The translations under genes and the position numbers were made by a program. The notes below the pieces were generated by a model, which was given only the letters and a program-made list of their open reading frames with translations, did not search any database and was not told the DNA's origin. A DNA stretch of 32,938 nt, from positions 1-32,938 of the forward strand of contig DIWN01000032.1 of assembly GCA_002423495.1 (NCBI GenBank). Direction: 5' to 3'. Shown here piece after piece: positions 16,931 through 23,552 of this stretch (position 1 is its first letter; the number at the start of each line of letters is the position of its first letter). The DNA comes from Anaerolineaceae bacterium UBA6105. Lineage in GTDB: Bacteria > Chloroflexota > Anaerolineae > Anaerolineales > Anaerolineaceae.

Positions 16931-17585
16931 CCCAAACATCCGTAAACTGGTGCGCGTCAACCTGACCAAACGTGGATATTCAGTCAGTGAAGCTGAGGAT
17001 AGTCACCAGGCGATCGCGCATTTTCAGTCTGAGCCTATTGACCTGGTTTTACTTGACCTGATGCTTCCCGGACTCTCGGGAGTGGATGTATGTAAATGGA
17101 TCCGTGAACGTTCTGACGTGCCGATTATCGTTTTGAGCGTGCGCGTAGAGGAAGATCTGAAAGTGGCCGCCCTCGACGCAGGCGCAGACGATTACGTTAC
17201 CAAGCCATTTGGTTCTGATGAACTCTTGGCAAGGGTTCGCGCTTTCCTTCGCAGATCTTATGTTTCAGCAAAGGCTGACGAAAAGAAAATCCAAATTGGA
17301 GAACTCACCATCGACCTGGACGCCCGAAGGGTGTTAATCAGCGGAGTCTACCTGCACCTTACCAGGACCGAATACGCTGTAATTGCTGTTCTGGCGCACC
17401 GCATGGACGCCATAGTTACCCACGATGAGATCTTGGTCCAGGTTTGGGGTCAGGAATACCGGGGTTCAAATCACTATCTGCACACTTACCTTGGCCGTCT
17501 GCGGAGAAAACTGGGCGAATACGGCGATCTGCTTGAGATTGTGCCAGGGATGGGATACAACCTGCATTCCACAAAGCTCTTTTAG
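16902..17585 (+). CDS. OmpR/PhoB family response regulator
   Basis: A 227-residue two-component regulator. The receiver domain (residues 1-120) has the acidic pair EDD near 8-10, the phosphoacceptor Asp in DLVLLDLMLPG, Thr/Ser in IIVLSVR, and Lys in YVTKPFGSDELLAR. The C-terminal winged helix (about 128-224) ends VPGMGYNLHS, closest in look to the KdpE branch. AAGGAG lies 8 nt before the ATG at 16902. It overlaps the kinase gene, and both presumably form one operon. Because the kinase is broken, the regulator may be unphosphorylated, driven by another kinase, or active through readthrough products. A terminator follows at 17612. Confidence 0.93.
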   Translation: MGNILIVEDDPNIRKLVRVNLTKRGYSVSEAEDSHQAIAHFQSEPIDLVLLDLMLPGLSGVDVCKWIRERSDVPIIVLSVRVEEDLKVAALDAGADDYVTKPFGSDELLARVRAFLRRSYVSAKADEKKIQIGELTIDLDARRVLISGVYLHLTRTEYAVIAVLAHRMDAIVTHDEILVQVWGQEYRGSNHYLHTYLGRLRRKLGEYGDLLEIVPGMGYNLHSTKLF

Positions 17586-17611
17586 CCCCAATATTTTCCA
17601 CAAAATTGATC

Positions 17612-17642
17612 AAGCACGAGGATTATGACCTTGTGCTTTTTT
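17612..17642 (+). terminator. Intrinsic terminator of the two-component operon
   Basis: AAGCACGAGG (17612-17621) pairs with CCTTGTGCTT (17629-17638) with one G-U pair and a 7-nt loop, followed by six T. Confidence 0.88.
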
Positions 17643-17763
17643 GTTCTCCTTTTAGATCGGAGGAACATTGTTAAGGGTATTTATAGGTTCTGTTCGGGAC
17701 ATCGACAGACCCATTAGGCTAATATGTTAGTGTAGGCGAAAAGTATCTTAAGAAAGGAGCCTC

Positions 17764-18381
17764 ATGGGTTACAGATCCAATAAAAATGCCGCAATTGACG
17801 AGCTGACCCTCAATAAACCAATAAGCAACCTGGATAATAACGGTCACAATCCCAAACCACTGGCAATTCTCATCCAGCCCAACATCGGATTGGAAGAAGA
17901 TATTCGTCTTCCGGTTGTAGAAATACTTAATAGAAGCCTGGCCAATGAATCGATATTATCCCAAAAAACGCGCAGCGCGCTTTGGAACTCAAGCGGCTCA
18001 CGTTTCTTTGAACTGCATATCTTTTTTGAGACCCAATATAAGCAATTGGATGAGATTTCGGACAAGATTGCTGAACGGACCAGAATGCTCGGAGGAGTAG
18101 CCCTTTCCAGCTTTACGCAGTTCCTTGCTCATTCGCAGCTGGAAGGAGAGTCAGCTAATGTCCCGGATATTTTGCATCTGCTGGCAGACCACGAGTCGAT
18201 TATTCGCTTCTTGCGGGGGGACATCAGGCAGGTCAGCGAAGAATATGAAGATGAGGGCACGGTTGAATTGCTGGTTGGAGTGATGAGCCTGCATGAAAAA
18301 ATGGCCTGGATGCTTCGATCTTATATTGAGAACGAACCAGTAAACGGCGGAAACAAGAAAAGGAATCAAATAGATGAATAA
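17764..18381 (+). CDS. Dps/ferritin-like stress protein with altered ferroxidase site
   Basis: A 205-residue Dps-family protein; members store iron and shield DNA during stress. The family region runs from about residue 40 (IGLEEDIRLPVVEILNRSLA) to 195, with RFFELHIFFETQYKQLDEI and DKIAERTRMLGG. Matching to E. coli Dps positions 51, 63, 67, 78 and 82, this protein has Leu73, His85, Glu89, Asp100 and Glu104. The first iron-ligand His, normally in HWN, is therefore Leu, so ferroxidase activity may be reduced. A polar N-terminal tail of 40 residues replaces the usual basic one. AAGGAG precedes the ATG at 17764. First gene of the stress island; it overlaps the next gene by 8 nt. Confidence 0.85.
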   Translation: MGYRSNKNAAIDELTLNKPISNLDNNGHNPKPLAILIQPNIGLEEDIRLPVVEILNRSLANESILSQKTRSALWNSSGSRFFELHIFFETQYKQLDEISDKIAERTRMLGGVALSSFTQFLAHSQLEGESANVPDILHLLADHESIIRFLRGDIRQVSEEYEDEGTVELLVGVMSLHEKMAWMLRSYIENEPVNGGNKKRNQIDE

Positions 18382-18712
18382 CCAAAAATTAGCGAAGAAG
18401 ATTCAACAGGACACCGAGGACCTTCGCCGCGACTTGAATAAGTTGATGGAAAATAGCGTGTCAAACGTAAGTGATGGCTTTGAAAAAATGAAAAGCGACA
18501 CAAAAGAGACTGTTTCAGACGCGGCAAAATCAGTACAGAAGGATGTAAAACACGGCTTGGGTCAGTACAACGCAAAAGTCCAGGAATATGCCAATAAAGT
18601 CTCAGATGGATTTGGCGACACGGTTGTGAAGTACCCCTGGGTCGCCATAACAGTTGGTATGGGGATTGGTTTAATTCTGGGCGGCTTGCTCAAACCATCC
18701 CGGTCAGCCTAA
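18374..18712 (+). CDS. DUF883/ElaB-YqjD-like membrane-anchored stress protein
   Basis: A 112-residue protein with a long, charged, helical N-terminal part (about 1-85, heptad-like, rich in Lys, Asp and Val) and one C-terminal membrane segment, KYPWVAITVGMGIGLILGGL. This is the layout of the ElaB/YqjD/YgaM family, tail-anchored proteins induced in stationary phase that in E. coli bind ribosomes. The start ATG overlaps the end of the Dps-like gene, so translation is probably coupled. Confidence 0.8.
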   Translation: MNNQKLAKKIQQDTEDLRRDLNKLMENSVSNVSDGFEKMKSDTKETVSDAAKSVQKDVKHGLGQYNAKVQEYANKVSDGFGDTVVKYPWVAITVGMGIGLILGGLLKPSRSA

Positions 18713-18750
18713 GGGATCAGAAAAAAATTTGATCAAGAAGATGAGGAAAC

Positions 18751-18945
18751 ATGCTAGAAAATAACGTTTTTGAAGGCAAGTGGAAACAATTCCGCGGTCA
18801 GGCAAAGATCTGGTGGGGAGAACTGACTGATGATGATCTTGATAAGGTCGATGGAAACTTTGATAAGTTGATCGGACTTCTCCAGGAAAAATACGGATAT
18901 ACCCAAAATCAAGCTCAAGAAGAATGGAAAAAGAGGACACAATGA
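18751..18945 (+). CDS. CsbD family stress protein
   Basis: A 64-residue CsbD-like protein with the family pattern FEGKWKQFRGQAKIWWGELTDDDLDKVDG and a C-terminal YGYTQ-QA-EEW helix. CsbD proteins are abundant in general stress and stationary phase; their molecular role is unknown. GAGG precedes the ATG. The stop codon overlaps the next gene's start in an ATGA. Confidence 0.93.
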   Translation: MLENNVFEGKWKQFRGQAKIWWGELTDDDLDKVDGNFDKLIGLLQEKYGYTQNQAQEEWKKRTQ

Positions 18946-19397
18946 CAGAATACAAGGAAGTAAATACAACACATCATGAATCCGGACAAGCTGAGAGAGC
19001 AACTACTTTTAAAGCCACCCAGATAATTTGGTTAGTAATGGGGATTCTTGAAGTAGTGCTCGGGCTTCGTTTCCTTTTCAAATTAATAGGCGTAAACGCG
19101 GCGAATACTTTTGCCACCTTTCTCTATAACCTGACCGGCATCTTTGTTGCTCCCTTTGCCAGTTTGACCGGTGCTCCGGCTGCCGGCGGAATGGTTTTTG
19201 AGTTCTCCACCATCATCGCGATGATTGTTTATGCATTGGTTGGTTGGGGACTTGTACGTTTGATTAATGTTCTCTTTTATAAACCACGCGGCGCGGTCAG
19301 CACCAGGCAAACTATCGTTGCTGAGCAGGCTCCAGACTTGCCTGTGAGCGACAACAGTCAGACCACTACCACCACCACTGATAACGAGCGTATTTGA
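18942..19397 (+). CDS. YggT family membrane protein
   Basis: A 151-residue integral membrane protein of the YggT type. After a polar N-terminus of about 30 residues, two hydrophobic blocks follow: IIWLVMGILEVVLGLRFLFK with LIGVNAANTF, and an AMIVYALVGWGLVRLINVL helix. In between is the family segment NLTGIFVAPFASLTGAP. The C-terminus is Thr-rich and polar. The ATG at 18942 overlaps the CsbD stop (ATGA), which favours it over an in-frame ATG at 18924. The role is unclear; some YggT homologues are linked to osmotic stress or cell-envelope organisation. Confidence 0.87.
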   Translation: MTEYKEVNTTHHESGQAERATTFKATQIIWLVMGILEVVLGLRFLFKLIGVNAANTFATFLYNLTGIFVAPFASLTGAPAAGGMVFEFSTIIAMIVYALVGWGLVRLINVLFYKPRGAVSTRQTIVAEQAPDLPVSDNSQTTTTTTDNERI

Positions 19398-19432
19398 AGT
19401 ACAGTTTCGCGCTATCGAACGAAAGGAGAAAT

Positions 19433-19549
19433 ATGAACTTCTGGAACTTTATTACCTGGTTGACTGCCGGAGCCGTTGTAGGCTGGTTTGCAAGCAGGAT
19501 GGTTGAAGCTCAAAGAAAGCGGAAGGACGAGGATTTTCCTGTCGCTTGA
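19433..19549 (+). CDS. Short GlsB-like membrane peptide, 38 aa
   Basis: A 38-residue protein that is easily missed. It has a strong AAAGGAG ribosome site 5 nt before the ATG, one hydrophobic helix (NFITWLTAGAVVGWFASRM) and a highly charged C-terminus (EAQRKRKDEDF). The WLTAGAVVGWFASR core is that of the first helix of GlsB/YeaQ/YmgE stress proteins, so it resembles a truncated or single-helix member of that family. Its place between the YggT and GlsB genes supports a stress role. Confidence 0.7.
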   Translation: MNFWNFITWLTAGAVVGWFASRMVEAQRKRKDEDFPVA

Positions 19550-19632
19550 AGAGGATCAAAATCGGACATAAATTTCAGCACCGGAAATACAAGCAGTCAT
19601 TTCTAACCTGGAATTGCCAAACGTCAAAAAAA

Positions 19633-19653
19633 TTGCACATAGCTTACGTGCAA
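19633..19653. repeat. Inverted repeat before the GlsB gene
   Basis: TTGCAC and GTGCAA are 9 nt apart, 26 bp before the start of the 84-residue gene; it could be an operator or a small mRNA hairpin. Confidence 0.3.
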
Positions 19654-19678
19654 GCCAAATATTAAATAGGAGAAGAAA

Positions 19679-19933
19679 ATGAACATTATTATTTACTTGG
19701 CAGTAGCAGCAGTAATTGGATGGGTCGCGTCCATACTCATGAAAGATCGCAAAAACATCCTGATCAATATCCTCGTCGGAATTGCAGGTGCTTTCATAGC
19801 TGGTTGGTTTATCACCCCCCTGCTAAAAATTGGAACGATCAACGATGCAATCACGATTGAAACAATGTTGGTAACGCTTCTTGGTGCGGTCATCTTGATT
19901 GCGGTCGTTCGCTTCCTACGTCGCAGACTATAA
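19679..19933 (+). CDS. GlsB/YeaQ/YmgE family stress membrane protein
   Basis: An 84-residue membrane protein with three hydrophobic segments and the family motifs AVAAVIGWVASILM and ILVGIAGAFIAGWF. These proteins were once called transglycosylase-associated; a direct function is not established. AGGAGAAG precedes the ATG. It is separated from the preceding small gene by 130 bp and is followed by two strong hairpins, so it may be the last gene of its transcript. Confidence 0.9.
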   Translation: MNIIIYLAVAAVIGWVASILMKDRKNILINILVGIAGAFIAGWFITPLLKIGTINDAITIETMLVTLLGAVILIAVVRFLRRRL

Positions 19934-19942
19934 ATTCTCGCA

Positions 19943-20009
19943 GTCGGATTTCTTCGAACGCCAATCCGACACACTTTCCCCGGCAGGGGTGGATCAACAT
20001 CACCCCTGC
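19943..20009. terminator. Two adjacent hairpins after the GlsB gene
   Basis: GTCGGATT (19943-19950) pairs with AATCCGAC (19963-19970); then GCAGGGGTG (19983-19991) pairs with CACCCCTGC (20001-20009) around a 9-nt loop. Neither has a clear T-run, so they may act in mRNA stability or as a weak transcription end. Confidence 0.5.
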
Positions 20010-20075
20010 TAAAATCTAACAAACTGATTTTATTTTGGTATTGTGACAGGGTTGAAAAGATCAAGAGGAGAGCAA

Positions 20076-20303
20076 ATGGCAAGATCAGTTGGAAAATCAC
20101 TATCAGGTTTCATAAAAGGAAAAGCATCAACGCCATTGACCCAATCATTTTTAACCGGCATCAAACGTGGAATCAATTTTTTTCTTGTTACAGAGGAAGA
20201 CTTGGCGCAAGCAGGTGTCTACCTGGGCTATTTTCATGCAGATGATATGGAAAACACGGGAAATGTACGTGACGGGAATGGCGAAAGCGCACAGATGTAT
20301 TAA
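20076..20303 (+). CDS. Small hypothetical protein, 75 aa
   Basis: A protein that I do not recognise. It begins MARSVGKSLSGFIKGKAS, has an amphipathic middle (LTGIKRGINFFLVTEEDLAQAG), and a polar C-terminus rich in Asp, Asn and Gly. No membrane helix or cysteine is present. AGAGGAG precedes the ATG at 20076; an upstream in-frame ATG at 20043 has no ribosome site. The good ribosome site and the position inside a stress island argue that it is real. Confidence 0.55.
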   Translation: MARSVGKSLSGFIKGKASTPLTQSFLTGIKRGINFFLVTEEDLAQAGVYLGYFHADDMENTGNVRDGNGESAQMY

Positions 20304-20473
20304 TCCATAATTCGAGCCCGCCTGGACGGAAAACCATTTTTTAATCTTGCTTTCCAAAAAGATAAGGCGAGTTAGGAATTTTTGAAATCAGGACCGTTAG
20401 GTCCAAAGCCAAAAGTCAGAAGACTTGAGGCATCCAAACAAAATTGTAAGCACCAATCAAAAGGAGAAATCTC

Positions 20474-20629
20474 ATGACAACAGTAATAATCGTTATAGTA
20501 GTTCTCTGGCTCTTGGGCTTTTTTGGCCAGAGAGTCATCCCCAGTTTTCCAAAAACCGGAACTTGGATCCACACCCTGATCGTCATCGCGATCATTTTGC
20601 TCATACTGGACCTGCTAAAAATAATCTAA
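20474..20629 (+). CDS. DUF5670 (lmo0937-type) small membrane protein, 51 aa
   Basis: A 51-residue protein of two membrane helices joined by a short loop: VIIVIVVLWLLGFF and then HTLIVIAIILLILDLLKII. The LWLLG motif and helix-loop-helix size match the lmo0937/DUF5670 family of small membrane proteins, common in Chloroflexota and Firmicutes and of unknown role. AAAAGGAG precedes the ATG at good spacing. Downstream 20630-20800 holds no gene that I can support. Confidence 0.8.
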   Translation: MTTVIIVIVVLWLLGFFGQRVIPSFPKTGTWIHTLIVIAIILLILDLLKII

Positions 20630-20801
20630 CCCACTCCCCGCTACTATGGGAGCCGCAGTACCTCAAGCTCCTTACTTCACATTTGGCCAGTCAATTTGTG
20701 TGAGTGGAAGGATAAGACTGCAAATGTTTATGTGTATTGAGAAATCACTCAAGCCGGAATTGATCCTCAGGCATGATTTACGCAGACGGATTAAATAAAA
20801 A

Positions 20802-20838
20802 AACTCCGGGCAACTCACACAACGAGCTGCCCGGAGTT
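20802..20838 (-). terminator. Intrinsic terminator of the PadR-DUF5320 operon
   Basis: A perfect 11-bp stem AACTCCGGGCA (20802-20812 with 20828-20838), 15-nt loop, followed on the minus strand by a T-run and AT-rich sequence. It lies 16 bases past the stop of the last minus-strand gene. Confidence 0.88.
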
Positions 20839-20853
20839 CCTAAAGAATGGACC

Positions 20854-21147
20854 CTATTCTTTGTCCATGTCCTGCAATTGTTGGCTGACCACAGCCAATT
20901 GATTTTCCAGCCAGGCTTTGCGCTGGGTTATTGCTGCTTTGATATCAGCTTGTGGCGCATCAGTTTGCGCCATGCCCCAACCAAAACCGCTGCGGAAAAA
21001 TCCGCGCCCTCTGCCGCGTCCACTGACGCGTCCTGCAAAACCCCCACCGCGTCCTGCGTAAGCTCCTGCGTAACCTTCTCCGCAAGGCCCCATTCCACGT
21101 CCATTCGGTCCCGTTCCAGTCGGTCCAGTTCCATCAAATCTTGGCAT
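20854..21147 (-). CDS. DUF5320 protein, Gly/Arg-rich, 97 aa
   Basis: A DUF5320 member: N-terminal MPRFDGTGPTGTGPNGRGMG with a single Cys in MGPCGEGY, then a Gly/Arg-rich tract (about residues 30-55), then a helical, coiled-coil-like C-terminus (QADIKAAITQRKAWLENQLA). Genes of this type are commonly found beside NifX and MinD-like ATPases in anaerobes; the function is unknown. The ATG at 21147 follows AAGGAGATAGAT. It is third in a three-gene minus-strand operon after PadR and another DUF5320 gene, and is ended by a strong terminator. Confidence 0.8.
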   Translation of the reverse strand: MPRFDGTGPTGTGPNGRGMGPCGEGYAGAYAGRGGGFAGRVSGRGRGRGFFRSGFGWGMAQTDAPQADIKAAITQRKAWLENQLAVVSQQLQDMDKE

Positions 21148-21173
21148 ATCTATCTCCTTGTTTTTCTGTTTAA

Positions 21174-21386
21174 TTAGCGTCTGTTCATCCGGTTTCCACG
21201 CCGGCGTCCAAAGAAGCGACCGAATGTGGAATCCCACATGCTTCCGCCTCTGCGAAAAGCTCCGCCAGGTGTTGGGGTTGTGTTTGCGATCTTACCGGTG
21301 TTCTCACCAGTCGTTCCACAGTTTCCCATTCCCCGTCCTGTTCGTGAGCCCTGACCCATAGGTCCAGTTCCATCTCTTGTGGGCAT
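21174..21386 (-). CDS. DUF5320-like protein, Gly/Arg-rich, 70 aa
   Basis: A shorter relative of its neighbour: MPTRDGTGPMGQGSRTGRGM, one Cys in GNCGTTG, a Thr/Pro-rich middle and an Arg-rich end (FFGRRRGNRMNRR). It lacks the C-terminal helical part. AAGGAGG precedes the ATG at 21386 by 6 nt. The two proteins probably arose by duplication. The basic C-terminus could bind nucleic acid or acidic partners, but this is a guess. Confidence 0.75.
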   Translation of the reverse strand: MPTRDGTGPMGQGSRTGRGMGNCGTTGENTGKIANTTPTPGGAFRRGGSMWDSTFGRFFGRRRGNRMNRR

Positions 21387-21398
21387 ATTTGCCTCCTT

Positions 21399-21782
21399 TT
21401 ATCCTTTCTGAATCTTAGCGAACAATTTATCGATTATTACGTTGGTCTTTTCCAACTCTTGTGTCCAATATTGCAAGGCTTCTTCGCCTTGCGCGGTCAA
21501 ACGGTAAGTACGTCGAGGGGGGCCTTGTGTCTGGTCAGTATCCCAGTCCGACTCGATCCATCCCAATGTTTCCATTTCACGCAAAGTGCGATAAACAACA
21601 CTCGGGTGAATGGTCGTCATGTCGATTTCGTTGAGTTCAGACAAGAGACTATACCCATGACCTGGCTTTTCCTTCAGCAAAACAAGCAATGTGGGCTCCA
21701 GCAACGATACAACCAGGGGGGAGTGAATCTCCTCACCTCTTGAACCTGCTCTCATTGCCCAACCTCTTCCGCGTCTTGGCAT
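21399..21782 (-). CDS. PadR family transcriptional regulator
   Basis: A 127-residue regulator with a PadR winged helix. After a Gly/Arg-rich start (MPRRGRGWAMRAGSRGE) come the domain motifs LEPTLLVLLKEKPGHGYSLL, IHPSVVYRTLREMETLGWI and PPRRTYRLTAQGEEAL, then a C-terminal dimer helix. PadR proteins repress their own operon and stress-response genes; effectors vary. The ATG at 21782 follows AAGGAGGT; the open frame continues upstream to 21806, but without a ribosome site. It heads the two DUF5320 genes and is divergent from the metal-cluster operon. Confidence 0.9.
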   Translation of the reverse strand: MPRRGRGWAMRAGSRGEEIHSPLVVSLLEPTLLVLLKEKPGHGYSLLSELNEIDMTTIHPSVVYRTLREMETLGWIESDWDTDQTQGPPRRTYRLTAQGEEALQYWTQELEKTNVIIDKLFAKIQKG

Positions 21783-21810
21783 ATTTACGTACCTCCTTTC
21801 GATCACACAC

Positions 21811-21839
21811 AGTATAGTGTACTATTCTCTTAATGTCAA
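21811..21839 (-). promoter_or_regulatory. PadR promoter with built-in dyad
   Basis: On the minus strand TTGACA (21839-21834) and TATACT (21816-21811) are spaced by 17 nt, near ideal. ATAGT-GT-ACTAT (21814-21825) is an inverted repeat spanning the spacer and -10, well placed for PadR to block its own transcription. Confidence 0.7.
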
Positions 21840-21902
21840 TAGATATTTAGAGAATATTCGCAAATGTTAACACAAATAATATAATTACATTGGTAAAGGG
21901 GC

Positions 21903-21930
21903 TTGCCAAGCGCTTATTAAGTACTATAAT
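21903..21930 (+). promoter_or_regulatory. Promoter of the metal-cluster operon
   Basis: TTGCCA (21903-21908) and TATAAT (21925-21930) are 16 nt apart. The leader of about 120 nt to 22057 holds no recognised riboswitch. Confidence 0.65.
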
Positions 21931-22056
21931 ATTGGGAAATAGACAGGTTGAAAACTTCGTTGTGCGCAAAAAGCCACTTAGTGTTGACGTAGAAGTGACG
22001 AAGGTGACAGGCAAAACCGCGCGCAGTGGATCTCGGGATAACACTGGAGTAGCAAG

Positions 22057-23106
22057 ATGAATTTTTTTACAAACAGTCCATTCGACAGCCCTGATTCTCT
22101 TTCAGCTGATCTTTTAGTAGGCAAACGCCTAAAAGATCTGCGCACGGAAAGAGGTTATTCCCTGCGCGTCCTCGCCGAGCGGAGCGGTCTGAACATTAAC
22201 ACCCTGAGTTTAATCGAAAATGGCAAGTCCTCTCCATCGGTTGGCACCTTGCAGCAATTATCGCAGGCAATGGATGTGCCGATTGCCGCCTTCTTCGAAT
22301 CAGAACCGGTGGTGAAAGAGATCGTCTTTACTGAAGCGGAACATCGCCCAACCCAGTCCTTTGGTTCCACCAAAATGCAAAACCTTGCAAAAGATCTGAT
22401 CGACAATGCGGTTCAGCCATTTATTGTCACCTTGCAGCCAGGCATGGGCAGCGGTGATCACGCGATTGTCCATACGGGTTTTGAATTTATTTACTGTCTG
22501 AGTGGATCGATGCGCTACCAGGTGGCTCAAGAGGAATACGTCCTCAATGTGGGGGACAGCCTGGTATTTGAAGCGCACAAACCACACAGTTGGGAAAACA
22601 CAGGGGGAATTCCAACGCAAATTTTGCTGATACTTTATCCAACAGACGAAAGGGAAAAAGCCAGCGGACATCATTTTTCGCTTGAGGCTATGAAAAAGGA
22701 GATAAATATGAAAATTGCAGCAATTACAGACGACGGAAAAACAATCAGTCAACATTTTGGCCGGGCACCATATTACCTGGTGCTTACCATTGAAGAGGGG
22801 GAGGTTACCAACCGGGAAATGCGCGACAAAATGGGTCACACCCAGTTTCACGAGCAAACCCATGTGGGGGGATCGAATGGGATGGGGCATGGAATGGATG
22901 CGCAATCGCATAACAAACACGTTGATATGGCCCAGGTAATTGCCGATTGCAAAGCATTGCTTTGCGGAGGAATGGGCATGGGCGCTTACGAAAGCATGCG
23001 CCGGTTAAATATCCATCCAGTTGTGACAGACCTGCGCGATATTGAAACTGCGGTTCAGGCGTTCATTGACGGCAAGCTTGTTGACCACACCGAACTACTG
23101 CACTAG
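22057..23106 (+). CDS. XRE-cupin regulator fused to a NifX/ORP-like cluster-binding domain
   Basis: A 349-residue fusion. Residues about 22-77 are an XRE helix-turn-helix (GKRLKDLRTERGYSLRVLAE). Residues about 115-198 are a cupin (HTGFEFIYCLSGSMRYQV, NVGDSLVFEAHKPHSWEN). Residues 218-349 form a NifX/NafY/orange-protein fold (MKIAAITDDGKTISQHFGRAPYY) with a His/Met-rich insert around 255-290. Within the gene, AAGGAG (22696-22701) stands 6 nt before an in-frame ATG at 22708, precisely at the third domain, so a separate NifX-like protein may also be made. Related genomes usually have such parts as separate genes (from memory). GGAG precedes the ATG at 22057. It heads the operon and is inferred to regulate it. 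Confidence 0.88.
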   Translation: MNFFTNSPFDSPDSLSADLLVGKRLKDLRTERGYSLRVLAERSGLNINTLSLIENGKSSPSVGTLQQLSQAMDVPIAAFFESEPVVKEIVFTEAEHRPTQSFGSTKMQNLAKDLIDNAVQPFIVTLQPGMGSGDHAIVHTGFEFIYCLSGSMRYQVAQEEYVLNVGDSLVFEAHKPHSWENTGGIPTQILLILYPTDEREKASGHHFSLEAMKKEINMKIAAITDDGKTISQHFGRAPYYLVLTIEEGEVTNREMRDKMGHTQFHEQTHVGGSNGMGHGMDAQSHNKHVDMAQVIADCKALLCGGMGMGAYESMRRLNIHPVVTDLRDIETAVQAFIDGKLVDHTELLH

Positions 23107-23192
23107 GTTTGGTATTACTACTAACAAAAAAAAACAACCGGTCGATAATCCCGGAGTAATCAGGAAAGATCGGTAAAAAAAAAGGAGTTGCT

Positions 23193-23525
23193 ATGAAATT
23201 AATAATATCTGCTCAGAATTCGTCGCTTGAAAGCCAGGTGGACAGGCGATTTGGTCGTTGTACGTGGCTGATACTTTTTGACACGGACACAAACCTGTGG
23301 GAAGCCTTTCAGAACCCGGGCGTCAGCCAGTCTGGCGGCGCTGGAGTGGCTGCGGCACAGTTCGTTGTGGACAAAAAAGCTGATGTGGTCATAAGCGGCG
23401 ATTTTGGTCCGAATGCCTCCCGGGCTTTCCAGGCTGCAAATGTTGAGATGCTGCGTTTTACGGATAGCACAACAACCGTTCAAGAGGCTGTCGATCATTT
23501 TAAGCAGGATAAGCTCCTGAAATAA
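23193..23525 (+). CDS. NifX/NafY family (orange-protein-like) cluster-binding protein
   Basis: A 110-residue stand-alone domain of the dinitrogenase iron-molybdenum cofactor-binding family. Motifs are the start MKLIISAQNSSLESQVDRRFGRC, GGAGVAAAQFVVDKKADVVISGDFGPNA and a helical C-terminus. In Desulfovibrio the relative ORP binds a Mo-Cu sulfide cluster. No nif genes are present here, so a nitrogenase role is unlikely. AAAGGAG precedes the ATG. It lies 86 bp after the regulator fusion and 27 bp before the first MinD-like gene. Confidence 0.9.
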   Translation: MKLIISAQNSSLESQVDRRFGRCTWLILFDTDTNLWEAFQNPGVSQSGGAGVAAAQFVVDKKADVVISGDFGPNASRAFQAANVEMLRFTDSTTTVQEAVDHFKQDKLLK

Positions 23526-23552
23526 AGATAGACGACTGAACAGGAGGTCTTT

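Noticed and set aside
21932..22060. Leader open frame ending on the ATGA start of the XRE fusion gene
   Set aside because: Possible starts (TTG, GTG) lack ribosome sites, and the peptide is unremarkable; overlap with the start codon alone is weak evidence.
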